IMG/VR virus record: IMGVR_UViG_3300036715_001783
Location: 16,695 to 80,694 of that record
Length of the DNA stretch: 64,000 bases
Direction: 5' to 3' (one strand)
Origin: a virus
Below are positions 7,050 through 15,551 of the stretch, piece by piece; within the stretch, counting starts at the first letter, position 1, and the number at the start of each line of letters is the position of its first letter. The position numbers and the translations under genes are program-made. The notes beneath the pieces are model-generated. The model was not told the origin of the DNA. It was given only the letters and a program-made list of their open reading frames with translations, and made no database searches.

Positions 7050-8579
7050 ATGTCTAAACTTAACAAAGCACCAAAGAAAGTAACCAAAACTGTTGCAGTA
7101 GTTGCTGCAAAACACAATCTAACAGTTGCACATTCAGCAAACGGCAATCTACAGTTCAAAAAAGAACCACTGCAACATTTGTATGAGTTAACTGTATCCA
7201 CGTTGTTTGGTAGATCAACATTTTACCGTTCAAGTGATGCATTAGTACAAAGCTTACGAACAGAAGTACGGACTGCTGTTGAAATGGGTGCTCTTGATTT
7301 TGTCGCAAATCTTGCTATCCATGCAAGAGGTGAGATGAATATCAGAACAATTCCGATTGTTTTGGTTGTTGAATTTGCTAAAGCATTGCGTGAACAAGGT
7401 AAAACGTATCCACACTTAAGACACTTGGTTAGAGACGTTATTCAACGTGCTGATCAGATTACTGATATGTATGCTTATTCTCTTGACGTATTTGGAGAAA
7501 AAGGTAAAATCCCTATGGCCATCAAACGAGGTGTTGGTGATGCCTTCAATAATTTCGGTGAATATGCTTTTGCAAAATACAACAGAGCTGGTGCAATCAC
7601 CATTAAAGACGTGTTGCGAATTGTTCACCCTGTGGCAAACGAAGCTAAACAAGGTGCTATTTTTCAAAAAATCATTGATGAGAACCTGGAAACTCCATAC
7701 ACTTGGGAAACAGAACTGTCAAGAAACGGCCAATTACCAGAAGCTGAGCGTAAAAGCAAAGCAAAATTATGGACTGAGTTGTTGACTTCGGAAAAATTGG
7801 GATACATGGCACTGTTAAGAAACATGCGAAATATTCACGATGCAGGCGTGGCACACAATGTGGTTAAGACACATGTTGCTGATATTATTGCTGATGAACA
7901 ACGAGTTGCTGCTTCAAGACAGCTTACGTTTGATTTTTTGCAGGCCTATGATGTGATCAAACCTCTGAATTCCAGTATGGCTACTGCAGTATCAAAAGCT
8001 GTGGATATCAGTGTTAAGTACTTACCAAAAGTTGGTGAAAAAATTTGGGTAATTATTGATTACTCAGGCTCTATGAGTGGTAAAGCAATTGAAACAGCAA
8101 CGTTGTTGGCAGCAGCATTATTGAAAGCCAATGATGGATCAGAACGGTTAGCTGTAACTATGTTTGGTTCAGCAGCAAAGACCATTCATACTGTGGACAC
8201 AAATAACTCTGTGTTAGCTATCCAAAGAGAGTTGTTAACCCACCGTAGAGGGAACATTGCAGGCTCTACAGAGTTTCAAGCGGCAATGAGAGAATACCCA
8301 GGTTTAGGCTTTGTGCCTGATACCATCGTTGTGTTTACAGATGGCGAAATTAACAGATTTCACTACCCTGATTTGCAAAAAAATTCAGGCGATTCTAACA
8401 CAGTTAAACTGGTAGTTAATTTAGATGGAGCACCAACTACTCCATTCATTAAACAAGCTGGATGGTATGCAATGGCTGGCTGGACTCCTGCCATGTTTAA
8501 GTGGGTGCCTGCAATTAGAAACAAAGAAACTGTAGTGGATGCTTTATCTGGTCCATACACAGAACGAAAATCTAAGTAA
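7050..8579 (+). CDS. rsr: Ro60-like TROVE domain RNA-binding protein
   Basis: This 509-aa protein has an alpha-helical TROVE domain (about residues 30-320; for example 'LYELTVSTLFGRSTFY' and 'HARGEMNIRTIPIVLVVEFA') followed by a von Willebrand A domain with an intact MIDAS motif 'IIDYSGSMSG' (near 335) and 'VFTDGEINRFHYP'. Bacterial Ro60 (Rsr) binds misfolded RNAs and Y RNAs and works with PNPase in RNA decay. Of two close ATGs, 7050 is preferred because AAGGAG (7038-7043) abuts the one at 7044. No Y-RNA-like gene is evident beside it. RNA ligase and Pth2 genes nearby suggest an RNA quality or repair role during infection. Confidence 0.92.
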   Translation: MSKLNKAPKKVTKTVAVVAAKHNLTVAHSANGNLQFKKEPLQHLYELTVSTLFGRSTFYRSSDALVQSLRTEVRTAVEMGALDFVANLAIHARGEMNIRTIPIVLVVEFAKALREQGKTYPHLRHLVRDVIQRADQITDMYAYSLDVFGEKGKIPMAIKRGVGDAFNNFGEYAFAKYNRAGAITIKDVLRIVHPVANEAKQGAIFQKIIDENLETPYTWETELSRNGQLPEAERKSKAKLWTELLTSEKLGYMALLRNMRNIHDAGVAHNVVKTHVADIIADEQRVAASRQLTFDFLQAYDVIKPLNSSMATAVSKAVDISVKYLPKVGEKIWVIIDYSGSMSGKAIETATLLAAALLKANDGSERLAVTMFGSAAKTIHTVDTNNSVLAIQRELLTHRRGNIAGSTEFQAAMREYPGLGFVPDTIVVFTDGEINRFHYPDLQKNSGDSNTVKLVVNLDGAPTTPFIKQAGWYAMAGWTPAMFKWVPAIRNKETVVDALSGPYTERKSK

Positions 8580-8587
8580 TACCCAAC

Positions 8588-8615
8588 ACTTCACCAGAGG
8601 TCAATCTGGTGAAGT
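8588..8615 (+). terminator. 11-bp hairpin after the TROVE gene
   Basis: ACTTCACCAGA (8588-8598) pairs perfectly with TCTGGTGAAGT (8605-8615) around the loop GGTCAA. There is no long T tract, so it may be a weak terminator, an RNA-stability stem or a site that lowers read-through into the capsid-like gene. Confidence 0.55.
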
Positions 8616-8638
8616 TCCCTCCTATTAAGGACAATAAC

Positions 8639-9694
8639 ATGCAAGAAGACAAATCTCACGATATTCAACCATATATTGATATGGTATATACAAACCACCC
8701 ATGCTTACATCAATATAAATTAGGCAATTCTGAAATATTGGATGTGGATAATACCCCTACATTTGTATCAAACATAACATATGCAGTGTCCCGATTATTG
8801 AAAAATCAATTAAATACGTTACTTCAACAAAGTAGTATTGCAATTGAGGAATATCCAGGAGATTATGTACATAAAGTAATGGTGATATCAGCTCATATAG
8901 TATCAGAAATTATTAATATGGATAGATTGATTGGATTACAAGCTATGCACATGCCAGTAGATATGGCATATATCATGCAAACAACCATGCAAGAAGTCAC
9001 ATTAAAAAATGAACAACAATCGTGGTTAGAGTGGCAAGTGGTAGGACATCCAGTGCAAGCACAATCTCATAAATTATCAATTGTGAGCAATTCTATTGAC
9101 AATGTCCAACCCTTAGTTGTTTCCAAATTAATTATGTATACTTTTGTTGATATGTTGACAGAATATGCTGCAACTGCCCCTGATCGTAGTCATATTCACA
9201 TACCAACGGATAATTTTGATAAACTTTCCTCTGAAATTATTAAACAGTTGGAAATTAATATCAATGCACAATCGGTTAAAATTGCAGTTGGAACTAGTAG
9301 AGGAGTTGGCAATGTCATTTTAACTTCCCCAGCAGGATTTAAGGTACTGCAACAAGTATTTGTTGGGGATTATACTATTGAAATGGTGGATGGGGTGTGT
9401 AATGTGTTGTATAACAACAAAGTCAGATATACAGTGCTTGTGTCAGAGTCACCTGTGTTAGACGGCGAAACCCCAAAAGATATAAAATTTGTAGTTGGCT
9501 ACAGGGGAAAAACAACAGTGGATGCTGGAGTGGTGTTTGCACCATATACACTATTAATACCACATATACAAATTAACCAAACTACGTTTGAACAAGAACT
9601 GACATTTTCTACTAGATTTGGTACATATTTTCCTAAAGAAGGCACACCTGGTGCACACACTTATAATTTATTAACTATTACTTGTTCAAAATAA
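8639..9694 (+). CDS. T4 gp23/gp24-like capsid-fold protein
   Basis: The C-terminal half matches the pattern of T4-type major capsid proteins (HK97 fold): 'GTSRGVGNVILTSPAGFKVL' (compare the gp23 A-x-G-x-GN motif), then 'FVVGYRGKTTVDAGVVFAPY' and a following region ending in 'STRFGTYF'. In gp23 the equivalent reads VGYKG..DAGI.YAPY..TRYG. At 351 aa it is shorter than gp23 (521 aa), and the N-terminus (helical, unrecognised) differs. It could be a vertex protein (gp24-like) or second capsid paralogue. ATG 8639 follows TAAGGA. No other head genes adjoin it, which is odd for a main capsid gene. Confidence 0.65.
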   Translation: MQEDKSHDIQPYIDMVYTNHPCLHQYKLGNSEILDVDNTPTFVSNITYAVSRLLKNQLNTLLQQSSIAIEEYPGDYVHKVMVISAHIVSEIINMDRLIGLQAMHMPVDMAYIMQTTMQEVTLKNEQQSWLEWQVVGHPVQAQSHKLSIVSNSIDNVQPLVVSKLIMYTFVDMLTEYAATAPDRSHIHIPTDNFDKLSSEIIKQLEININAQSVKIAVGTSRGVGNVILTSPAGFKVLQQVFVGDYTIEMVDGVCNVLYNNKVRYTVLVSESPVLDGETPKDIKFVVGYRGKTTVDAGVVFAPYTLLIPHIQINQTTFEQELTFSTRFGTYFPKEGTPGAHTYNLLTITCSK

Positions 9695-9704
9695 GGAGAC
9701 ATGC

Positions 9705-10904
9705 ATGGCTGAATTTGAAGTAAAAATACAAAGAATTTATATTACTGAACACCCCAATGCAGATAGCTTACATATTGGACATATTGGCTCCCCTGATGGT
9801 TGGCAGGTTGTTGTTCGTAAGGGAGCATTTGCAGATCAATCTTTATGTGCATACATTGGAGAGAATGCAATTGTTCCTGATGAGATTTTACAAAAGTACA
9901 ATTATTGGAACGAAGACCAAAATAAAGGTATGTTGGCTGGAAGTAAAGGTAACCGGGTCAAGATGATCAAACTCAGAGGAGAGCCCAGTATGGGCATATG
10001 TATTCCTCTGATTGAAGAATGTAGTTGGGACGAAGAGGGAGGCACTCAATTATACGCACACACCCTTGAAGGAGAATATGTAATTGAAGGAGAGGTTGTT
10101 ACAGAATTGTTGGGTGTATACAAACACGAGCCACCAATCCCAGTTGCGATGGCAGGTGAAGTCTACAACGGTGGTACTTCTATTGGTGTGAGTTACGATA
10201 TTGAGAACTCCAAAAACTATCCAAATGTGTTTACTGAAGGTGAAGAAGTACAAGCAACTGAAAAATTGCATGGCTCGTTTTGTCAGATTGTGGTACTACC
10301 ACCAACAGACGAATTTTACAATGAAAATCATGGAGTAGGATTAGCAACCTCCGGAAAAATGGCATACATAGCTGTCTCCAGCAAAGGACTAGGGTCAAAA
10401 GGCTTGTTTCTTAAGCAGAACGAGAAAAATAACAACAATGTGTATCTCCGAGTAGCAAGACCATTGTACAGTACTCTCACAAGTGCTACGGAACAATTGT
10501 CAGATCCACTTGTACCAATCACTGTGTGTGGAGAAGTATTTGGGCATGGAGTGCAAGACTTAACATATGGGTTTTCTCAGGGCAATGTTGGGTTCAGAGT
10601 GTTTGATGTCTATGTGGGATGTCGTGGAATGGGATATTGGTTAAACGACGAAGAATTGGACGAGTGGTGTGCATTCACCTGTATTCCTCGAGTACCACTC
10701 TTATACAGAGGGCCATTTAATCTTGAGAAAATCAATGAGTTGTCCCAGAATACCCATTCTACATTTGATAAGAAACAAATACTTGAAGGGCTGGTGGTTA
10801 AATCAACGAAAGAGCGATTAGTTCATAATTTAGGTAGAGCGTGTTTGAAATACATTAATATTGCTTATTATTTACGTAAGGGCAATGCCACAGAGTTTAA
10901 TTAA
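9705..10904 (+). CDS. RNA ligase, DRB0094 family
   Basis: The 399-aa protein has an N-terminal OB-like domain ('HPNADSLHIGHI') and a nucleotidyltransferase domain with the ligase motifs in order: I 'TEKLHGS' (Lys near 187 would take AMP), III 'VCGEVFGHG', IV 'LEGLVVKST' and V 'CLKYIN'. This arrangement is that of the Deinococcus DRB0094-type ligase, which seals 3'-OH/5'-phosphate nicks in RNA. All catalytic motifs are present, so it should be active. Phage RNA ligases often repair tRNAs cut by host defence nucleases. It follows the capsid-like gene by 10 nt with AAGGAG. Confidence 0.88.
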   Translation: MAEFEVKIQRIYITEHPNADSLHIGHIGSPDGWQVVVRKGAFADQSLCAYIGENAIVPDEILQKYNYWNEDQNKGMLAGSKGNRVKMIKLRGEPSMGICIPLIEECSWDEEGGTQLYAHTLEGEYVIEGEVVTELLGVYKHEPPIPVAMAGEVYNGGTSIGVSYDIENSKNYPNVFTEGEEVQATEKLHGSFCQIVVLPPTDEFYNENHGVGLATSGKMAYIAVSSKGLGSKGLFLKQNEKNNNNVYLRVARPLYSTLTSATEQLSDPLVPITVCGEVFGHGVQDLTYGFSQGNVGFRVFDVYVGCRGMGYWLNDEELDEWCAFTCIPRVPLLYRGPFNLEKINELSQNTHSTFDKKQILEGLVVKSTKERLVHNLGRACLKYINIAYYLRKGNATEFN

Positions 10905-11189
10905 ATGAACGTTGTGTTGTTTATTCTCGGTGCTACGTTAGTGGAAATAGGTATTTTTTGTATATGTGCTGCCGTAACCATATTTCAAATCCCACAGCAC
11001 ACTTGGACTCAAATGGTAAGTTTTGACATGTGGAAAAATGCTGGACTTAAAAAGTATACTCCTGATTTGTATAATGACTGGAAGCAGTTTGTTAGAGATA
11101 CTTGGATAGAGTATTGGACATTCGGCCTTGGTGAGAAATTGTGTATATTTCTAACAATAGTATGGGGTGGTGTACTAATATTAATTTAA
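10905..11189 (+). CDS. small membrane protein, 94 aa
   Basis: It starts immediately after the ligase stop. Two hydrophobic segments (about residues 3-26 and 76-94) flank an aromatic-rich soluble loop with several Trp. Not recognised. It is the last gene before a strong terminator. Confidence 0.65.
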   Translation: MNVVLFILGATLVEIGIFCICAAVTIFQIPQHTWTQMVSFDMWKNAGLKKYTPDLYNDWKQFVRDTWIEYWTFGLGEKLCIFLTIVWGGVLILI

Positions 11190-11200
11190 TTTTTACCAAC

Positions 11201-11240
11201 AAACCAGGGGAGACAACTTGTCTCCCCTGGTTTTCTGTTT
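11201..11240 (+). terminator. intrinsic terminator
   Basis: AAACCAGGGGAGACAA (11201-11216) pairs perfectly with TTGTCTCCCCTGGTTT around a 2-nt centre, followed by TTTTCTGTTTT. This 16-bp G-rich stem with a U tract is the strongest terminator in the first 20 kb and ends the ligase transcript. Confidence 0.9.
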
Positions 11241-11243
11241 TGT

Positions 11244-11414
11244 ATGAGACCAAAAAATATGAACAACTGTCCAATCTGTGCCCGTCCTCTGGATGGTAAT
11301 TCAAACATTCAATTTCATCATCTCATTCCCAAGGCCTTTAAAGGCAAAGATGATATAAATATTCATGCTGTGTGTCATAATAAAATACACAGTGTGTATA
11401 AATACGTATATTAG
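11244..11414 (+). pseudogene. truncated HNH endonuclease, 5' part
   Basis: The 56-codon ORF reads 'CPICARPLDG', 'FHHLIPKAFKGK' and 'VCHNKIHS', the zinc-Cys and HNH catalytic half of the small HNH protein that is complete at 12321-12626 ('CVICGRLLG', 'KHHLIPKTF', 'ICHSKIHA'). It then runs out of the family after 'NKIHS'. The copy is cut off exactly where the modular endonuclease gene at 11431 begins, so insertion of that gene plausibly truncated and duplicated the HNH gene. Confidence 0.7.
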
Positions 11415-11430
11415 TTAAAAGGGCACAAAA

Positions 11431-12345
11431 ATGGGAACAAAATTATCGTTAGAAACTTTTGTTAATAAGTCCACAAAAGTTCATGGTGACACGTATGATT
11501 ATTCTTTGTTTGATTATAAAAATTGGGACACTAAATCTATAATAATATGTAAGATTCATGGAAATTTTTTACAACAACCAAGACTACACATTGAAAGAAA
11601 AAGTGGTTGTCCCATATGTGGTAAACGCAAGCAAGGGATAACCAAGGCAATTAAAGAATCTGAGTTTATAGTTAAAGCAACCCAACTTCACGGTGATAAA
11701 TATGATTATTCTCAACTGGGCTATGTTAATATATCATCTCCTGTTAATATTATATGTCCCATTCATGGGATATTTCGGATTGAGTATGCATATGCTCATA
11801 CCACAAATAAAACCGGCTGTGCTAAATGTGCACAGGATAGTGGTAGAAATACTACAGAAGACTTTATAACTAAATCAAAATCGTTATATGGAGATGCATT
11901 TTCATATGAGTTATCCCAATATGTTACTGTTCATACTCAGTTAACTATAAAGTGTGCTCAACATGGATATCAAGTAATAACGCCAGCAGACCATTATAGA
12001 ATTGGGTGCTGGATATGTAAACGAAATAGATTACAAGATATTTGGTTAGATAGCTTAAATCTACCAAATACAAGAAATCACCGACAAGTTAGATTAAAAA
12101 TCAACAATAGACTACATATCGTAGATGGTTTCGACTCTACAACTAATACAGTTTATTTGTTTCACGGAGATTATTGGCACGGAAATCCAATATTATATAA
12201 ACCAACTGACGTCAACAAACGAATAGAAAAATCATTTGGAGAATTATATGTTCAAACGTTAGAATATGAAGATAGAATAAGGCACGCAGGATATAAACTT
12301 TTAGTTATGTGGGAATATGAATGGCTACAACAGAACATTGTGTAA
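11431..12345 (+). CDS. modular homing endonuclease, 304 aa
   Basis: Three tandem modules of about 60 residues share the pattern F..K....HG..YDYS..Y......I.C..HG.F......H...GC..C, the treble-clef-like DUF723-type DNA-binding repeat. They are followed by a Vsr-like nuclease domain with 'YLFHGDYWHGNP' and the end 'GYKLLVMWEYEW'. The same C-terminal motif occurs in the genes at 14009 and 17147. It lies between a truncated and a complete HNH gene and its 3' end overlaps the latter's start by 25 nt. It is probably a free-standing homing enzyme. Confidence 0.8.
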   Translation: MGTKLSLETFVNKSTKVHGDTYDYSLFDYKNWDTKSIIICKIHGNFLQQPRLHIERKSGCPICGKRKQGITKAIKESEFIVKATQLHGDKYDYSQLGYVNISSPVNIICPIHGIFRIEYAYAHTTNKTGCAKCAQDSGRNTTEDFITKSKSLYGDAFSYELSQYVTVHTQLTIKCAQHGYQVITPADHYRIGCWICKRNRLQDIWLDSLNLPNTRNHRQVRLKINNRLHIVDGFDSTTNTVYLFHGDYWHGNPILYKPTDVNKRIEKSFGELYVQTLEYEDRIRHAGYKLLVMWEYEWLQQNIV

Positions 12346-12626
12346 TATGTGGAAGATTATTGGGAACTATAAATATCAGCAAACATCATTTAATTCCTAA
12401 AACATTTGATAAGAGTTCTCCAACTATAGTAATCCATAATATATGCCATTCCAAAATTCATGCATCTATGAGTGAACGAGAGCTTCAACATTATTATCAT
12501 ACTGTGGATAGGTTATTAGAGCACGCTGATATGATGAAGTTTGTGGAATGGGTGAAGAACAAGCCAACATCTTATTATGACACAAATAACGAAACAAAAT
12601 CCAGATATAGAAAGCGGAGAAAGTAA
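12321..12626 (+). CDS. HNH endonuclease-like protein, 101 aa
   Basis: It carries Cys-x2-Cys, 'KHHLIPKTF' and 'NICHSKIHA', the zinc-binding and catalytic parts of a compact HNH fold, plus a basic helical tail. It overlaps the endonuclease upstream (start within its last codons) and the next gene (TAATG). A 5'-truncated relative lies at 11244-11414. Function as a nickase, homing enzyme or packaging-associated nuclease cannot be separated. Confidence 0.7.
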   Translation: MATTEHCVICGRLLGTINISKHHLIPKTFDKSSPTIVIHNICHSKIHASMSERELQHYYHTVDRLLEHADMMKFVEWVKNKPTSYYDTNNETKSRYRKRRK

Positions 12627-12799
12627 TGAGTGCAGAACAAGATAAAATTATCAAGAAATTATCGAAAGATGTTCAGGATTTAAAAGTGATGGTATTAAGA
12701 CAAAATCGTTGTATAACAAACATGGATAAAGAAATCAGAAGGTTAAAACATCAATCAGTTGGTACAAAAAATGATATTGCAGCTATGAGGCGTACTTGA
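12626..12799 (+). CDS. coiled-coil small protein, 57 aa
   Basis: ATG overlaps the previous stop (TAATG). The protein is Lys/Arg/Asp-rich with heptad-like hydrophobic spacing from about residue 8 to 42 and no other motif, so a short coiled coil is expected. Not recognised. Confidence 0.6.
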   Translation: MSAEQDKIIKKLSKDVQDLKVMVLRQNRCITNMDKEIRRLKHQSVGTKNDIAAMRRT

Positions 12800-12856
12800 T
12801 AGTTGGGACAATATATGTAATACTATAAATACCTCTATTGATATGGAGATGGTTAT

Positions 12857-13168
12857 ATGTTACTAATTGAATTGTTTGAAGAGGATAGGAGTTTGATGGG
12901 GACACCAGCAAAACCACTTACTCCCGAAAAAACCAAAATGTGTTTTCCTAAAAAAGAGGTATGGAGACATGTGTCCGCACCTGGTAAAAAATCTGGTTGG
13001 AAAGAAGTTCATATAAAAACGGGCAAAACAAATAATACAGAAAGTGCTAAAGAAAATCACTCTGTCAAAAAATTAAACCCAAATATACTAGAGACACCAC
13101 TCCAAAAGGAAAAAGTCAACAGTATCGAAAGTATACAAGAGGAACAAACTAATGAGCGGACCAGCTAA
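12857..13168 (+). CDS. basic hypothetical protein, 103 aa
   Basis: ATG follows TATGGAGATGGTTAT. The protein is Lys-, Thr- and Glu-rich, has low hydrophobicity and is probably mostly unstructured after residue 55. Not recognised. It overlaps the following gene by 17 nt in another frame. Confidence 0.55.
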   Translation: MLLIELFEEDRSLMGTPAKPLTPEKTKMCFPKKEVWRHVSAPGKKSGWKEVHIKTGKTNNTESAKENHSVKKLNPNILETPLQKEKVNSIESIQEEQTNERTS

Positions 13169-13907
13169 AGAAACAACTACAACAACACACAGCAAGGAAA
13201 TGAATAACGGTTCTATTCCTAAACAAATGGATAATAAGAATTTTGGAAAGAAACGTCAAGCTACATCACATAAATTTAGCGTGAAAAGCACGAAAGACGG
13301 AAAGACTTATTGGATTCCAAGCATTAAGGAAGATAATACGTTTGTTGATTTTTTATTAAAAGAAGACCAAGATTCTAAGGCCCTTGAAAAACTCACAGTA
13401 TTACCACAAGCTGTCATAGGTGAGTTAAAGAAATTAATCAACAAAGGTGCAAAAGATTTGGAGCAGAATTGGTCTGATGCTGCAGAATTGGTAAATGTTG
13501 CATACCACGTTGCTCAAATCCGTAGGCCCATACCTTCACAAAAAGGAGCATGGGCTCAATATACAGATTTGTTGAGACATGGAGTTCACCAATTGTGGAA
13601 AGAAAGAGGTAACTCAGGAGGGTGGAGAGTGGGAGCATCAAAGATGGATGAAGGGTATGTCCCCACTATTTCCCCATTGTATGAAGATATTACATCAGGG
13701 TCACGCTTTTTTGTAAAAATTCCTGGCGCAATCGATGTTGAAATTGATGGAAAGGATTTGTCTGGTGTGATTAAAGAGTTGTCAAATAAAATTCGAAGAC
13801 AGGGAGGGAGTGTAGAAGTTAGGTACCGTACTCAAGAAGGGGCCGTATTAGTGGTTCACCGAAATGGTGAAGAAGTTGAAGAAATTATAATCCAAGCAGT
13901 ATCTTAA
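13152..13907 (+). CDS. hypothetical protein, 251 aa
   Basis: The N-terminal 50 residues are polar and basic (Thr/Lys/Asn-rich). The rest looks globular, with a helical middle (about 85-150) and a C-terminal alpha/beta part (about 190-251) ending in strands 'VEVRYRTQEGAVLVVHRNG'. No family recognised and no membrane segments. A structural or DNA-associated role is possible but unsupported. Confidence 0.6.
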   Translation: MSGPAKETTTTTHSKEMNNGSIPKQMDNKNFGKKRQATSHKFSVKSTKDGKTYWIPSIKEDNTFVDFLLKEDQDSKALEKLTVLPQAVIGELKKLINKGAKDLEQNWSDAAELVNVAYHVAQIRRPIPSQKGAWAQYTDLLRHGVHQLWKERGNSGGWRVGASKMDEGYVPTISPLYEDITSGSRFFVKIPGAIDVEIDGKDLSGVIKELSNKIRRQGGSVEVRYRTQEGAVLVVHRNGEEVEEIIIQAVS

Positions 13908-13955
13908 TTGATTAATTGATTAATTGTGCAGTTGTCAATGGGTTCCCACACATAG

Positions 13956-13984
13956 TTGATTTTTGTGGTGCTATCTGATATACT
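13956..13984 (+). promoter_or_regulatory. sigma70-type promoter
   Basis: TTGATT (13956-13961) and TATACT (13979-13984), 17-nt spacer, ahead of the endonuclease at 14009. A short repeat of ATTGATTA lies just upstream (13908-13925). Confidence 0.55.
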
Positions 13985-14008
13985 ATTACAACAATAATAG
14001 GATGTTAT

Positions 14009-15157
14009 ATGATTGATAAACAAGCTAATTGGTTAGCAAAGGCTAAAAAAATCCACGGAGACCTATATGACTATTCTCTTGTTGTATATGTGTCTCCAGA
14101 TGTTCCAGTAATTATAAACTGCCCAATTCATGGACAGTTTCACAAAAGTCCAAATGGACATACCAACAAAAAGGCTGGGTGTCCTAAATGTGGATATCTA
14201 ATTAGAGCAGTCAACAATCGGGAAAAATATGGGGTAGATAATCCAGCACAGTTGGCTATTATACAACAAAAGAAAAAACAAACTGTGTTAGCTCGGTATG
14301 GTGTGGAATATGCATCACAAAATGAAAATATACAAAACAAAACAAAACAAACTAATTTGGCAAAATATGGACACCAGAATATTGCCCACGGTACAAAGAA
14401 AGAGAAGGTGACACATACCAATTTAGAAAAATATGGCGGGCACCCAAGAAAAAATAAAGATGTACAAGAAAAACAAAAAAGAACAAATCTGGAACGGTAT
14501 GGGTACGAAAATGCTGCCCAATCAAATATTATCCAAAATAAAATAAAACAAACTAATTTAGAGCGATACGGAGTAGAGTATGCTTCGCAGAACAACATTA
14601 TCAAAGAAAAAATAAAACAAACTAATTTAGAGCGATATGGAACACAATCTTACAGCCAACAACACTTGGTGGATATTCTCCCATTGCTTGAAGATTATGG
14701 TTGGTTATTTGAACAATATATTACCCAAAATAAGACAGCTACCCAAATAGCAAACGAATTAGGGAATGTTTATTATGGAACTATAATTTCGTACTTAATG
14801 TACTATGAAATAGAAATCCAACAATATTATTGGAGTTCATACAAATGTCGACTGTGGATTGCACAACAAGACGGTGCAATAATTGAAGAGTGGAAAATAC
14901 CAAATACAAGATTCAGAGCGGATGGATATTGTGAGGCAACAAATACCATTTATGAATTTCATGGGGACTATTGGCACGGAAATCCATCAATTTACCAACC
15001 AGACGAAATAAATGAAGTAGTTGGAAAATCCATGGGTGAGCTGTATCTGAAAACATTGGACCGAGAAAGCCTAATAAAATCATTAGGTTACAATCTAGTG
15101 GTTGTGTGGGAACATGATTTTGATACGTCCATAGAATTTATGGTGCAACAACAATAA
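14009..15157 (+). CDS. modular homing endonuclease with short repeats
   Basis: The 382-aa protein has one DUF723-type module at the N-terminus (K..HG..YDYSLV.Y through GC..C). About seven tandem repeats of roughly 20-29 residues around 'KQTNLERYGVEYASQ' follow (about residues 68-212), then a linker. The C-terminal Vsr-like nuclease domain has 'YEFHGDYWHGNP' and 'GYNLVVVWEHDF'. The repeats occur in phage endonucleases and probably read DNA sequence. It has its own promoter and interrupts a run of ordinary genes, so it is a likely mobile intruder. Confidence 0.82.
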   Translation: MIDKQANWLAKAKKIHGDLYDYSLVVYVSPDVPVIINCPIHGQFHKSPNGHTNKKAGCPKCGYLIRAVNNREKYGVDNPAQLAIIQQKKKQTVLARYGVEYASQNENIQNKTKQTNLAKYGHQNIAHGTKKEKVTHTNLEKYGGHPRKNKDVQEKQKRTNLERYGYENAAQSNIIQNKIKQTNLERYGVEYASQNNIIKEKIKQTNLERYGTQSYSQQHLVDILPLLEDYGWLFEQYITQNKTATQIANELGNVYYGTIISYLMYYEIEIQQYYWSSYKCRLWIAQQDGAIIEEWKIPNTRFRADGYCEATNTIYEFHGDYWHGNPSIYQPDEINEVVGKSMGELYLKTLDRESLIKSLGYNLVVVWEHDFDTSIEFMVQQQ

Positions 15158-15168
15158 GTAATGTAAAG

Positions 15169-15197
15169 TTGACTATTCGACTCAATTATGATATAAT
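15169..15197 (+). promoter_or_regulatory. sigma70-type promoter
   Basis: TTGACT (15169-15174) and TATAAT (15192-15197), 17-nt spacer, ahead of the membrane protein/DpdA-like pair. Confidence 0.75.
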
Positions 15198-15223
15198 TTC
15201 TCTTCATTTGAGGAGAAATTATA

Positions 15224-15541
15224 TTGACTACCCACCCAATCCCCCCATCACTATATTGGGAAATTCTTAAATGGTGTTCCTCATTATGTTATATAATTGG
15301 TACAATATTATTATTGTCTCCGGTTATAGCATCTACAGCAGTAACACCATGGATAGTTTTCATACTTGGAAACACTATCCAATTTGCTAATTTTGTACAT
15401 CAACGGAACGTTCCATTCATATGTTTAAGTGTGTTTTTCTTTATTTGGGATTCTCTTATAATCACACAGCGCTTGACATCCATAGAAACATTGGGTATAA
15501 TTAGCGAATTAATCAAACATTTAGACAATTTTATCATATAA
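15224..15541 (+). CDS. membrane protein, 105 aa, TTG start
   Basis: Three hydrophobic segments (about residues 15-35, 37-55, 63-82) predict a small multi-pass membrane protein. The first usable codon after AGGAG (about 15211) is TTG 15224; there is no ATG in place. It is followed 10 nt later by the DpdA-like gene. Not recognised. Confidence 0.65.
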   Translation: MTTHPIPPSLYWEILKWCSSLCYIIGTILLLSPVIASTAVTPWIVFILGNTIQFANFVHQRNVPFICLSVFFFIWDSLIITQRLTSIETLGIISELIKHLDNFII

Positions 15542-15551
15542 AGGAGAACAT

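Noticed and set aside
11092-11304. Minus-strand ORF across the terminator at 11.2 kb
   Set aside because: It is a by-product of the long G/C-rich hairpin; no start signal and no protein-like pattern.
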